A stretch of DNA of 64,000 bases. It comes from Leucobacter sp. 7(1) (lineage in GTDB: Bacteria > Actinomycetota > Actinomycetes > Actinomycetales > Microbacteriaceae). The position numbers and the translations under genes are program-made. Below are positions 18,974-27,250 of the stretch, one piece after another. The notes beneath the pieces are model-generated. The model did not search any database and was not told where the DNA came from. It saw only the letters and a list, made by a program, of their open reading frames with translations. The stretch is taken from positions 1 to 64,000 of the forward strand of contig NZ_FUID01000023.1 of NCBI RefSeq assembly GCF_900163635.1, given 5' to 3'. Position 1 is the stretch's first letter. The number at the start of each line of letters is the position of its first letter.

Positions 18974-20545
18974 ATGACTACGCCCCCCACTCCAGCACAG
19001 CCTGCTCGCCGTCCGCGGCTGTCTGCTCACGAGCTCATCGACATCACTGCCGACCCGGGCAGCTACCTCAGCTGGGACACCGCGCCCGTGGAGCCGGATC
19101 TCGGCCCCGCCTATGCGGCAGAACTCGCCGCGGCCGCAGCACAGTCAGGGGTCGACGAGTCCCTCATCACCGGCGAGGCGCGCCTCGACGGGCGCCGCGT
19201 GGTATTGATCGCGAGCGAGTTCCGCTTCCTCGCCGGATCGGTCGGAGTCGCTTCCGCCGAGCGGTTTGTGCTCGCGATGGAACGTGCCACCGCCGAGCGA
19301 CTCCCCGTGCTCGCCGCCGTCGCCTCGGGCGGCACCCGAATGCAGGAGGGGACGGTTGCGTTCGTGGCGATGGTGAAGATCGCCGCCGCGGTTGCCGCGC
19401 ACCACGCTGAAGGACTGCCCTACCTCACGTATCTCCGTCACCCCTCGACCGGGGGCGCGCTCGCCTCGTTCGGATCGCTCGGCCAGGTCACGGTCGCGGA
19501 GCCCGACGCGCTCGTCGGCTTCCTCGGGCCGCGCGTGTACGAGGCACTGTACGGAGAACCGTTCCCCGCCGGGGTGCAATCCGCGGAAAACCTCGCGCAG
19601 CACGGCATTATTGACGGCGTCCTCCCGCCGGCAGAACTCCGCGAGGTGATCGTCCGCACCCTCCGGCTCTTGGAACGCCCCACCCACGCAGAACTTGTCG
19701 CCCGCGCTGGCAACCCCGGCACCGCGAGCACGGCCCCTCCGGGATCGACCGCCACCTGGCACTCCATCACCCGCACCCGCGACCGCGCACGTCCCGGACT
19801 CCGCGAGCTCCTCCGCCACGCCGCAACCGACGTAGTCCCGCTCTCCGGCACTGGCCAGGGCGAGCGTGATCCCGGGCTCTCCCTCTGTCTCGCCAGGTTC
19901 GGCGGCATCCCGTGCGTCGTGGTGGGCCAGGACCGCCGGGCCCAACGCTCGCACGCTCCCCTCGGCCCCGGAGCGCTCCGCGCGGCACGCCGCGCAATGC
20001 ACCTCGCAGAGGAACTGCAGCTCCCACTTGTCACAGTCATCGACACTCCCGGTGCCGCGCTCTCACAAACCGCCGAGGAAGGCGGACTCGCCTCCGAGAT
20101 CGCCCACTGCCTTGCCGACCTTGTCACCCATCACAGCCCCACGCTGTCGGTTCTGCTGGGAGAGGGCACCGGCGGCGGCGCGCTCGCGCTCCTCCCCGCC
20201 GACCGCACTCTCGCAGCGGAGCACGCCTGGCTTTCCCCGCTCCCACCCGAAGGGGCGTCCGCGATCGTCTACCGAGACACCAGCCATGCCCCGGAACTCG
20301 CCGAGCAACAGGGCGTCGCCTCCGCGAACCTCCGCGACCACGGAATCGTGGACCGCGTCATCGCCGAGTTTCCCGACGCCGCTGCCGAACCCCGAACGTT
20401 TTGCGCCCGCGCTGGCGACGCGATCGCTCAGGAGCTCGCCGCTCTCAGCATCCAACGCCCGGAGTACCGCCGCATCCTGCGGCACGAACGCTACCGGCAC
20501 CTCGGGCTGGCCCCCCGCACGCCTCCCGCGGACGTCGAGAGGTGA
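18974..20545 (+). CDS. fused AccD-AccA type carboxyltransferase
   Basis: This 523-residue protein joins a beta-type half (about 70-240, with ASGGTRMQEG at 117-126 and HPSTGGALASFGSLG) and an alpha-type half (about 270-500, with IDTPGA at 356-361 and GEGTGGGAL at 396-404). Both halves are crotonase-fold acyl-CoA and carboxybiotin sites. The N-terminal zinc finger of E. coli AccD is absent. Fused AccDA proteins are known in actinobacteria. No biotin carboxylase or biotin carrier gene lies in this window, so it must borrow them, or work as a decarboxylase-type component. It directly follows the CoA transferase, which suggests that its substrate is the CoA thioester made there. Confidence 0.85.
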   Translation: MTTPPTPAQPARRPRLSAHELIDITADPGSYLSWDTAPVEPDLGPAYAAELAAAAAQSGVDESLITGEARLDGRRVVLIASEFRFLAGSVGVASAERFVLAMERATAERLPVLAAVASGGTRMQEGTVAFVAMVKIAAAVAAHHAEGLPYLTYLRHPSTGGALASFGSLGQVTVAEPDALVGFLGPRVYEALYGEPFPAGVQSAENLAQHGIIDGVLPPAELREVIVRTLRLLERPTHAELVARAGNPGTASTAPPGSTATWHSITRTRDRARPGLRELLRHAATDVVPLSGTGQGERDPGLSLCLARFGGIPCVVVGQDRRAQRSHAPLGPGALRAARRAMHLAEELQLPLVTVIDTPGAALSQTAEEGGLASEIAHCLADLVTHHSPTLSVLLGEGTGGGALALLPADRTLAAEHAWLSPLPPEGASAIVYRDTSHAPELAEQQGVASANLRDHGIVDRVIAEFPDAAAEPRTFCARAGDAIAQELAALSIQRPEYRRILRHERYRHLGLAPRTPPADVER

Positions 20546-20556
20546 GCCGGCCCCGG

Positions 20557-20832
20557 TCAGAACTCCGGCAGCTCTGTCAGCGTCGCAGCCCCGGCAGCGC
20601 TGCCACGAGCGCGCACGTACTTGGGTGAGGCCTGCACCACGTCAACGGATGACCTTGCGGCACCGTCACCAACAAACGCAGCACCCTTCTGGGATTCAAG
20701 CCACACGATGAGTGCGTGCTTGCCCATCTCACCTGAGGCGTTCGAGGCGGTATCGCGCCACTGCACCTGACTGATTGTTTGCTCGCTCTTCGGGGTGCTC
20801 CCGTAACGGACATGGGTGATTTCGATACTCAT
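20557..20832 (-). CDS. DUF3892-like small protein
   Basis: This is a 91-residue protein beginning MSIEITHVRYGS. The pattern resembles DUF3892: an N-terminal IthVR strand, a central W or alternating hydrophobic segment, and a C-terminal KYVRARGSAAG...LTELPEF ending, where the family usually shows kYIrT...nLL.LP. The ATG at 20832 has only a weak purine stretch (ACGAGAG) upstream. Its stop faces the carboxyltransferase stop across 11 bases. The function of the family is unknown and the match is by eye. Confidence 0.6.
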   Translation of the reverse strand: MSIEITHVRYGSTPKSEQTISQVQWRDTASNASGEMGKHALIVWLESQKGAAFVGDGAARSSVDVVQASPKYVRARGSAAGAATLTELPEF

Positions 20833-20984
20833 CACAGATACTCTCGTCTCGGCTACGTGCCCGGATCCGGGCGTCGTGATGAGTATCCCCGGGACCACCG
20901 ACAAACTCGGCGAAACCAGCTGAGTTAGGCTCAATACCCGGCGAGTCGCGCCATTCGACGACTCTGCGATCCCCGGAGGTATCG

Positions 20985-22055
20985 ATGCCCACTGCGAACG
21001 AAATGCTGAGCGAGGCAGACTTCGCGACCCTGATCCGTATCGTGACAGAGTCGACGGTGGTGAAGGCCGCACCCGAGATGCTGCGCACGCAGGGCACGCT
21101 TGCGCCCCTCGGGATCCACGGCAGGATCGACGCTATCGCGAACGCGCTCCTCGCTGACGCCGGCGCACGCTTCGACGATCTGTGCGCAGCGCTGCTCGTC
21201 GTACCCGAGTTCACGGGGTGGGCGACGCTCGCGGTGAGTGAGGCCGCGGCTCGGCGCAGCGACGGCGATCTGGATTTGGCGCTGGACCAGGTACGCCAGC
21301 TCACCCCGCTCATGACGAGCGAGTTTGCTGCCCGGACAATTCTGCTCAATCACCGCGACGCCGCGCTCCCGACAATCGTGGGATGGGCACACGACCCGGA
21401 CGAGCATGTACGGCGGCTCGCTTCGGAATGCACGCGCCCACGTCTCCCGTGGGGCGCTCGCATGGATGAATTTGCCGCCGATGATGCGCCCACTCGACAG
21501 ATGCTTGATCACCTCCATGACGACGAATCCGCGTACGTGCGCCGGTCAGTGGCAAACCATGTCAACGATGTGAGTCGTTTGAACCCGGAGCGCGCGATCG
21601 CCCAGACACGCTCCTGGGATGTTAGCCCTGCCGCTGCCCAGAGCGTTCGGCACGCACTCCGCACGCTGATCAAGCAGGGCCACCCCGACGCTTTGCGCTT
21701 GATCGGTGTCGACAGCGAGCGACGAATCTCGGTGACCGGACCTCTCGTGCAGCGCACCGCAATCGCGCTGGGGGAATCGCTCACCTTTGACTTTGAAATC
21801 CGCAACGATGAACCGGACACCACACGTGTGGTGGTCGACTACATCGTTCACTTTGCCAAGGCAAATGGGAGCACGCTGCCGAAAACGTTCAAACTTGCGG
21901 CGCGGACCCTTGCCCCTGGGGAGCGCTGGCATTGCACGCGCACCCATCCGATCGTTCCCATCAGCACCCGGAGGTACTACACCGGGCCGCACCAGATCCA
22001 GCTCCAGGTGAACGGACGGCTCGGAGACCTCACGGAGTTCACCCTCACTGTGTAA
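20985..22055 (+). CDS. AlkC-like DNA alkylation repair glycosylase with Ig-like domain
   Basis: This 356-residue protein has an N-terminal array of HEAT-like helices (about 1-235) containing the AlkC/AlkD hallmark VRRLASECTRPRLPWGARMDEF near residues 142-163, then DDESAYVRRSVANHVND. The C-terminal part (about 245-356) is beta-rich (SLTFDFEIRNDEPDTTRVVVDYIVHFAK...) and matches the Ig-like domain known from AlkC enzymes. Such glycosylases remove 3-methyladenine or 3-methylcytosine from DNA without base flipping. The ATG at 20985 has CGGAGG 6 bases upstream. It stands alone between convergent neighbours. Confidence 0.85.
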   Translation: MPTANEMLSEADFATLIRIVTESTVVKAAPEMLRTQGTLAPLGIHGRIDAIANALLADAGARFDDLCAALLVVPEFTGWATLAVSEAAARRSDGDLDLALDQVRQLTPLMTSEFAARTILLNHRDAALPTIVGWAHDPDEHVRRLASECTRPRLPWGARMDEFAADDAPTRQMLDHLHDDESAYVRRSVANHVNDVSRLNPERAIAQTRSWDVSPAAAQSVRHALRTLIKQGHPDALRLIGVDSERRISVTGPLVQRTAIALGESLTFDFEIRNDEPDTTRVVVDYIVHFAKANGSTLPKTFKLAARTLAPGERWHCTRTHPIVPISTRRYYTGPHQIQLQVNGRLGDLTEFTLTV

Positions 22056-22104
22056 GCGGAGACATGCTCGGACTTGGCTCCGCTCGATCACCACCCAACG
22101 AATA

Positions 22105-23538
22105 TCACCTCTGCACGGGTTCGATCGCCCCGAGCCGCGGAGGGACCCGAGCCCACCGCGTGCGCTGCTCGTAGGCGTAGGCGGCACGCAGGAGAAGCGC
22201 ATCCCCTCCGTGCGGGGCGACCAACTGCACGCCGACCGGCAGCCCCGATCGGGAGAACCCTGCGGGGAGGGAGAGTGCGGGAACGCCCATCGCCGAGACG
22301 ACACACACGGATCGCATCCAATCGAGGTAGTCTCCCATCGTCTGATCCGCCACCCGGGTGGGCCAGTTCTCCTCCGCCGGGAACGGGAGCGTCTGCGCGG
22401 TCGGCGTCAGCCACAGGTCAAAGCGTTCGAAGTACTCCCTGGTGCGTGCTTCGAGCCGAGTCCGGGCACGTGTGAGCTCGTGAATCTCTGCCCGCGTTTG
22501 ACTGGTCCCCAGGGCGACGTTCTCCCGCACCTCGGGTTTCACCTGATCCGGGTGTGCACGAACCAGCTCCCCCCACCCGAATTCGTAGTCGAACGCCCGC
22601 GTCTGGCGGAAGACCGCATCCGCTTCCGACAGATCCGGAGCAGCCTCTTCCACTACCGCCCCAGCCTCCGCGAACACCGCGAGCGCCTGTCGTGCAACCC
22701 GCACCACTTCCGGCTCGACCGGGATCCCGAGCCCGAGATCGGGGGCCCACCCGATCCGCAGCCCCGCCACACCACCAGCGAGTCCGACACGGAAGTCGCG
22801 GCCTGACTCCGGAATGGAGGTCGGCACGCGTGGGTCCGGCCCGGAGAGCACCGTCATCATGAGGGCCAGATCCGTGACCTCGCGCGCCAGTGGTCCAGTG
22901 CGGCCTAGCCACATCCACGAATTCGCCCCGGGACTCGGAATCCGCCCTAGCGAGGGTCGGAGCCCCAGGAGATTACAGAACGCGGCGGGGATCCGGAGCG
23001 AGCCGCCCATGTCGGATCCGTCGCCAACAGCCTGAATCCCCGCTGCGATGGCCGCTGCGGCACCGCCGCTCGAGCCACCCGCGCTGCGCGAGGGGTCGTA
23101 AGGGTTGACCGTCGTTCCGAACAGCGAGTTGTAGGTGTGCGCGCCGGCTGCGAACTCGGGGACATTGCTTTTTCCCGTGAGTACCGCCCCGGCCGCACGC
23201 ATCCGCCCCACAATCAGACTGTCCTCGGCGGGGACGACGTCTTGCAGTAGGGGCGAGCCCCAAGTGTTCGGCATCCCCGCGGTCTCGTTTGTGTCCTTGT
23301 TTGTGAGCGGAATCCCGTGCAGTAGCCCGAGTTCGCCGCCGGCGGCCTGTCGCTCGTCGGCTGCGAGCGCCTGCGCCCACGCAGAATCGCGGTCTTGAAA
23401 GATCACGGCGTTGAGCGTGGGGTTCACCTCGTCGATCCGATTCCAGTGCGCTTCGAGCGCCTCGCGTGCTGAGAGTTCACCCGCTCGGATCATGCGGGTC
23501 AATTCGGTTGCGGAGAGCCAGTTCAGTTCGACGGTCAC
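22105..23538 (-). CDS. amidase signature family hydrolase (module 2)
   Basis: This second stand-alone amidase of 477 residues has an intact triad: Lys81 in PLTNKD, the serine pair at 156-157 in GGSSGG and Ser180 in [12 protein letters not shown]. It is clearly related to the amidase at 11028-12494, with shared blocks around AGAV..GK(S/T)N.PEF and the C-terminal P.GFS..GLPVG.QL. The start is GTG at 23538 with AGGAG 4 bases upstream. It is the last gene of an operon that begins with a TauA/SsuA-type binding protein, so its substrate is probably delivered by that importer. Confidence 0.9.
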   Translation of the reverse strand: MTVELNWLSATELTRMIRAGELSAREALEAHWNRIDEVNPTLNAVIFQDRDSAWAQALAADERQAAGGELGLLHGIPLTNKDTNETAGMPNTWGSPLLQDVVPAEDSLIVGRMRAAGAVLTGKSNVPEFAAGAHTYNSLFGTTVNPYDPSRSAGGSSGGAAAAIAAGIQAVGDGSDMGGSLRIPAAFCNLLGLRPSLGRIPSPGANSWMWLGRTGPLAREVTDLALMMTVLSGPDPRVPTSIPESGRDFRVGLAGGVAGLRIGWAPDLGLGIPVEPEVVRVARQALAVFAEAGAVVEEAAPDLSEADAVFRQTRAFDYEFGWGELVRAHPDQVKPEVRENVALGTSQTRAEIHELTRARTRLEARTREYFERFDLWLTPTAQTLPFPAEENWPTRVADQTMGDYLDWMRSVCVVSAMGVPALSLPAGFSRSGLPVGVQLVAPHGGDALLLRAAYAYEQRTRWARVPPRLGAIEPVQR

Positions 23539-23553
23539 GGTGCTCCTGGGTTT

Positions 23554-24351
23554 CTACGCGGTGGCCGGTGCCGCAGGGATGGCACCGGCACGGATCAATT
23601 CAAAAATCTCGGTGCGCAGCTCGGTGAATTCCGGTAGCGCGCGCGTCGTGATTTGGTCGCGCGGTGTGGGCAATGTCACGTCGATGCTGCGGGTGACCAC
23701 CGCCGGTCTGTGCCCCAACACCACGACCCGATCAGATAGGTAGACGGCCTCGTCAATATCGTGGGTCACGAGCACAATCGTCATCCCGAATTCGTCCCGG
23801 ATCTTTAGACACAGATCTTCGAGTTCGAATCGGGTCTGTGCGTCCACTGAGGCGAACGGTTCGTCCATCACGAGCACTTCGGGTCGGTACGCGAGGGCAC
23901 GCGCGATCGCGACACGCTGCTGCATGCCCCCGGACAGCTGCCAGGGGAACCGATCGGCGGCCTGACTCAGGCCCACTGAGGCCAGCGCTGTGCGGACTCG
24001 CGTGTCTGCCTCAATCGCGGGAAGCCGCAGGTGGTGCAGCGGTAGGCGAACGTTCTTCTCGACGGTGAGCCAGGGCATCAGCGACCGCGTGTACTCCTGG
24101 AATACAAGCGCCATCTCTTCCGGTGGCCCTTCGATTGGCTTCCCGTGGATCTCCGCGGTCCCAGAGGTGATGCTCTGCAGGCCGGTCAAACACTTCAGCA
24201 GGGTGGTCTTTCCAATCCCAGAGGGGCCGACGATCGCGACGATCTCTCCGGCGTCGACGGAAAACGTGAGATCGGCGATGATCTGCACGTTGGATCCGGC
24301 AACGCTGTACGACTTTGACAGTTGCTCGACGACGAGCTGGGGGTGGGACAT
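23554..24351 (-). CDS. TauB/SsuB/NrtD-type ABC importer, ATP-binding subunit
   Basis: This ATPase of about 265 residues has Walker A GPSGIGKTT, the family Q-loop segment ALVFQEYTRSLMPWLTVEKNV, the signature LSGGMQQR and Walker B VLVMDEP. The QEYTRSLMPWLTV pattern is typical of importers for sulfonates, nitrate, cyanate, thiamine precursors and related compounds. The ATG at 24351 has GGAGA 6 bases upstream; an upstream GTG is possible. It lies 15 bases before the amidase. Confidence 0.9.
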   Translation of the reverse strand: MSHPQLVVEQLSKSYSVAGSNVQIIADLTFSVDAGEIVAIVGPSGIGKTTLLKCLTGLQSITSGTAEIHGKPIEGPPEEMALVFQEYTRSLMPWLTVEKNVRLPLHHLRLPAIEADTRVRTALASVGLSQAADRFPWQLSGGMQQRVAIARALAYRPEVLVMDEPFASVDAQTRFELEDLCLKIRDEFGMTIVLVTHDIDEAVYLSDRVVVLGHRPAVVTRSIDVTLPTPRDQITTRALPEFTELRTEIFELIRAGAIPAAPATA

Positions 24352-24405
24352 GGTGTTCTCCGATTTCACTACGGTCAGCGTGCAGAGGGGTGGTCGGCGG
24401 CCGCG

Positions 24406-25248
24406 CTAGTCCGCGGCGGCGGCTTTCTGGGAGCCGAGGTACCAGGCGAGGGCGCGCCGCCGCACAAGGGTGAAGCAGAGATTTGCAAGGAATCCGAGGA
24501 TGCCGAGTAGCAGAATCCCGGCCCACATGCCGCGCACATCGAAGCTCTTTTGTGCAAGGAGTGTCAGCGCGCCGATCCCGCGCGCCGCCCCGAGCATCTC
24601 GCTCGTGATCATCACGATGAACGCCACTTGCAGGCTCACCAGCGCTCCGGCGAAGATCTGCGGTGAGGCCGCAGGCAAGTACACTCGGCACAGTCGCTCC
24701 CACGGGGTGAGCCGGTACACGCGTGCCGTTTCGAGGAGGAGCGGTTCGGTGCCGCGCACACCGTCGATCGTCGAAATCAAGATCGGGAACAGCGAGGCCA
24801 ACGCAATCGCGAAGATCCGGACCTCGTTTCCGAACCCCATCGTGGCAACGAAGATGGGGAGCAACGCGACGGCGGGAATTGAACGCACGAACTGCACGAT
24901 CGGATCGAGGATCCAAAACAGCGGCTGGATGAGGCCCAGCATGACTCCCAGGACGATCCCCACAAGACACGCGATCAGGTAGGCGGCGAGGAAGTTGCCG
25001 ACGCTCGGGAGCACATCGCTCACGAACTTGTCGAACAGCCACAGCTGCTGGAACTCGCTGACGATGTCGCGCAGCGGGGGAAAGTACGGATTCGTCGATC
25101 CGAGTGATCCGAACCACCAGACAACAAGCAGGACGCTCGGGACGCCGATTTCAAGTGCCAAGAGAAGCGGGCGCTGGCTCCGCGCCTGCTTAACCCGAGC
25201 CTGGGTCCGAATCACAGTGGTTGAGGGGGCGAGCTCGCTGCGTGCCAT
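24406..25248 (-). CDS. TauC/SsuC-type ABC importer, permease 1
   Basis: This 280-residue inner-membrane protein has about six membrane segments. Its EAA-type loop TARVYRLTPWERLCRVYLPAASPQIFAG is located near residue 170, and RSIPAVALLPIFVATMGFGNE is the conserved segment of this permease family. It begins just after the stop of the second permease gene. Two different permeases imply a heterodimeric channel. Confidence 0.9.
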   Translation of the reverse strand: MARSELAPSTTVIRTQARVKQARSQRPLLLALEIGVPSVLLVVWWFGSLGSTNPYFPPLRDIVSEFQQLWLFDKFVSDVLPSVGNFLAAYLIACLVGIVLGVMLGLIQPLFWILDPIVQFVRSIPAVALLPIFVATMGFGNEVRIFAIALASLFPILISTIDGVRGTEPLLLETARVYRLTPWERLCRVYLPAASPQIFAGALVSLQVAFIVMITSEMLGAARGIGALTLLAQKSFDVRGMWAGILLLGILGFLANLCFTLVRRRALAWYLGSQKAAAAD

Positions 25249-25249
25249 C

Positions 25250-26053
25250 TCAGCTCTCCTTTCGGTACGAACTGTGCCAGTGCAACAGCCGGCGCTCGCC
25301 TCGGGCGGACACTGCCTGAACCAGCAGCCCCATTACGCCAAGCACCAGCACATAGGCAAAGATGTCTTCGTTACGCCCGGCGATCTGGGCGACAGTGAGG
25401 GAATTGCCGAGGCCGGGGGCCCCGCCCAGCATTCCCGCGACCACCGCCATGATCAGGGTGACCGGGGCCGCGACGCGCATCGCAGTCCCAATGTACGGTG
25501 AGGCCCCGGGAAGGATGACGCGCGCCAGTATTTCGCCACGCTGTAGCCCGAACGAGCGCGCCGTATTGATCATGACCGGGTCCACCGATTCCACACCGGC
25601 GGCTGTTTGCGCGGCGATCGGGAGCATCACACCAAAGATCACCAGAAACACCCCCATCTCTGCGGTGGGCCCGAGGACCAGCATGGCGAGCGGCAGAATC
25701 ACGATCGCAGGAATGGGCCGGAGGAATTCGAGGATGACTCGAGTGGCGGCGTGTGCCACCCGAGACGTGCCTACGAGGACGCCGAGGGCAATACCCACGA
25801 CCGCTGCGAGAATCCACCCCAGCAGGGCGATCCCGAGAGTGGTTCCGGCCTCTGCCCAGAACGACCCTTGGCTGAGGAGCATTCCGAGTGCCTGTGCCAC
25901 AACCGGGACACCCGGCAGGGCGGATGCCGAGTCGATCTGCACGGCTCCCCACTGCCAGGCGGCGAGCAGGAGGACGATTCCGAGTACCCCGAGCAGCGCC
26001 GGGACGAGCACGCGTGTTCTCCCGCGCGCGACCTCTTGAGTGGGTGCCGACAT
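25250..26053 (-). CDS. TauC/SsuC-type ABC importer, permease 2
   Basis: This 267-residue permease has six or so membrane segments, LRPIPAVVILPLAMLVLGPTAEM-like family sequence and the loop TARSFGLQRGEILARVILPGASPYIGTA. The ATG at 26053 was chosen because GAGAGGA lies 6 bases upstream; an ATG two codons earlier overlaps that site. It is paired with the permease downstream. Confidence 0.9.
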   Translation of the reverse strand: MSAPTQEVARGRTRVLVPALLGVLGIVLLLAAWQWGAVQIDSASALPGVPVVAQALGMLLSQGSFWAEAGTTLGIALLGWILAAVVGIALGVLVGTSRVAHAATRVILEFLRPIPAIVILPLAMLVLGPTAEMGVFLVIFGVMLPIAAQTAAGVESVDPVMINTARSFGLQRGEILARVILPGASPYIGTAMRVAAPVTLIMAVVAGMLGGAPGLGNSLTVAQIAGRNEDIFAYVLVLGVMGLLVQAVSARGERRLLHWHSSYRKES

Positions 26054-26079
26054 GGCCATTCCTCTCCAGTTGCAGCGAA

Positions 26080-27087
26080 CTAGTTGGCGGACGCGGTCAG
26101 CACCTCAGAGACGTCGATTGGGGCGTCAAAGAATCCGATGTCGACAAGCTTCTGGTCAACCTCCGCGAGCTGCTCCGGGTCGATCTCGCTGGGCCAGTAA
26201 GACTGGGGCATCTCGGCCGGCGTCAGCTTGAGCCCGGCGCGGTCGATCACGTGCTGTTTCGCTTTGTCCAGGTTGTCGCTCGCCCAGCCGGCCGACTTCG
26301 CGATCCCGCGCTGGAACGCCGCGACCGCCTCGGGGTTGTCTGTGGCCCAGGACGTTGAGGCAGCCCATCCGGTCGTGGCCGAACCGCGCGGAAAGAACTC
26401 CACACTCGGGTTCATTACCCGTGCCATGCCCGCAGCATCAGCCTCGAGTGAGAACGGGCTGACGAGGAAGGCCGCATCGATCTGATCGCTCTTGAGTGCC
26501 TCGAGTGCGGGAACGAAGCCCAAATTCATCCACTCGATATCGTCCGTTTCAACACCCGCCTCGTGTAGGACCGAAGTGATGGTACCGTCCGGCTGCCCTT
26601 TCAGCTCGGGAACCGCGATCTTCGCGCCGGCGAGGCCCTGGAGATCAGTGATGCCGCTGCCCGGACTCGTGTACACCCCCACAGAGGTGAAGTCGCGCTG
26701 CTCCTCCCGGCTCGCGTCTTGGGCGTCGGGGTTGATCCCGTCGGAAGCCGCGATCAGGGTAATGGGAACATTCTGGCGTGCCATTTGCAGTGCGGAGATC
26801 GTGGGTACGAACGCGAGTTCCAGCTTGCCTGCTTGGAGGGCGGCTGTTGCCGCGGCGATATCAGGCAGGTCTACGACCTCGACATTCAGCCCCTCATCTG
26901 CGAAGAACCCTTCCTCGATCCCCATGTACAGGGGTTCGGCGGCGATCGAGTTCTGGGCCTGGACCCGGATCGTGACGGGCTTATCGCCCGCGGCGCTCTC
27001 CTCCGCGGGTGCGGTGGAGGAACACGCCGCGAGGGTGAGGGCCGCTGCAGCGGCAAGGCCCCCCATGACAAACTTGCGAATCTTCAT
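26080..27087 (-). CDS. TauA/SsuA/NrtA-type substrate-binding lipoprotein
   Basis: This 335-residue exported binding protein has a short signal peptide with lipobox LTLAACS (cysteine near residue 21). The mature part follows the periplasmic-binding type II pattern of TauA/SsuA/NrtA: EPLYMGIEEGFFADEGLNVEVV, then AALQAGKLELAFVPTISAL and DGTITSVLHEAGVETDDIEWMNLGF. The ATG at 27087 follows AGAAGGA at a longish 11-base spacing. The ligand class is open. The downstream amidase suggests an amide; sulfonate or nitrogen heterocycle ligands are also known in this family. Confidence 0.9.
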   Translation of the reverse strand: MKIRKFVMGGLAAAAALTLAACSSTAPAEESAAGDKPVTIRVQAQNSIAAEPLYMGIEEGFFADEGLNVEVVDLPDIAAATAALQAGKLELAFVPTISALQMARQNVPITLIAASDGINPDAQDASREEQRDFTSVGVYTSPGSGITDLQGLAGAKIAVPELKGQPDGTITSVLHEAGVETDDIEWMNLGFVPALEALKSDQIDAAFLVSPFSLEADAAGMARVMNPSVEFFPRGSATTGWAASTSWATDNPEAVAAFQRGIAKSAGWASDNLDKAKQHVIDRAGLKLTPAEMPQSYWPSEIDPEQLAEVDQKLVDIGFFDAPIDVSEVLTASAN

Positions 27088-27160
27088 TGAGTGCAATCCT
27101 TCTGTGGGTGGCGGGCGGGGACGTGCACGCGCTGGCCTCCGGAAAACCCATTCGACCGAC

Positions 27161-27236
27161 GCTGGTTGAATCAGCCTCCACAATATGCTCAGGTGACCCA
27201 TCTCGTGTCTAGCTGTTGAGTTTCTGAAGGAATCAG
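27161..27236. promoter_or_regulatory. candidate paired operators of the module 2 Lrp regulator
   Basis: Two similar imperfect palindromes of the form CTGR-N5-TCAG occur at 27162-27174 and 27224-27236, both containing GAATCAG. They are 62 bp apart, about six helical turns, and the second lies in the promoter spacer of the regulator gene. Assignment to the regulator is inference. Confidence 0.35.
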
Positions 27237-27244
27237 CAGATAAT
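27216..27244 (+). promoter_or_regulatory. promoter of the module 2 Lrp regulator, leaderless
   Basis: TTGAGT (27216-27221) and GATAAT (27239-27244) have an ideal 17-base spacer. The -10 box ends 7 bases before the ATG at 27251, so the transcript would start at or near the start codon. Confidence 0.6.
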
Positions 27245-27250
27245 GTTGCC

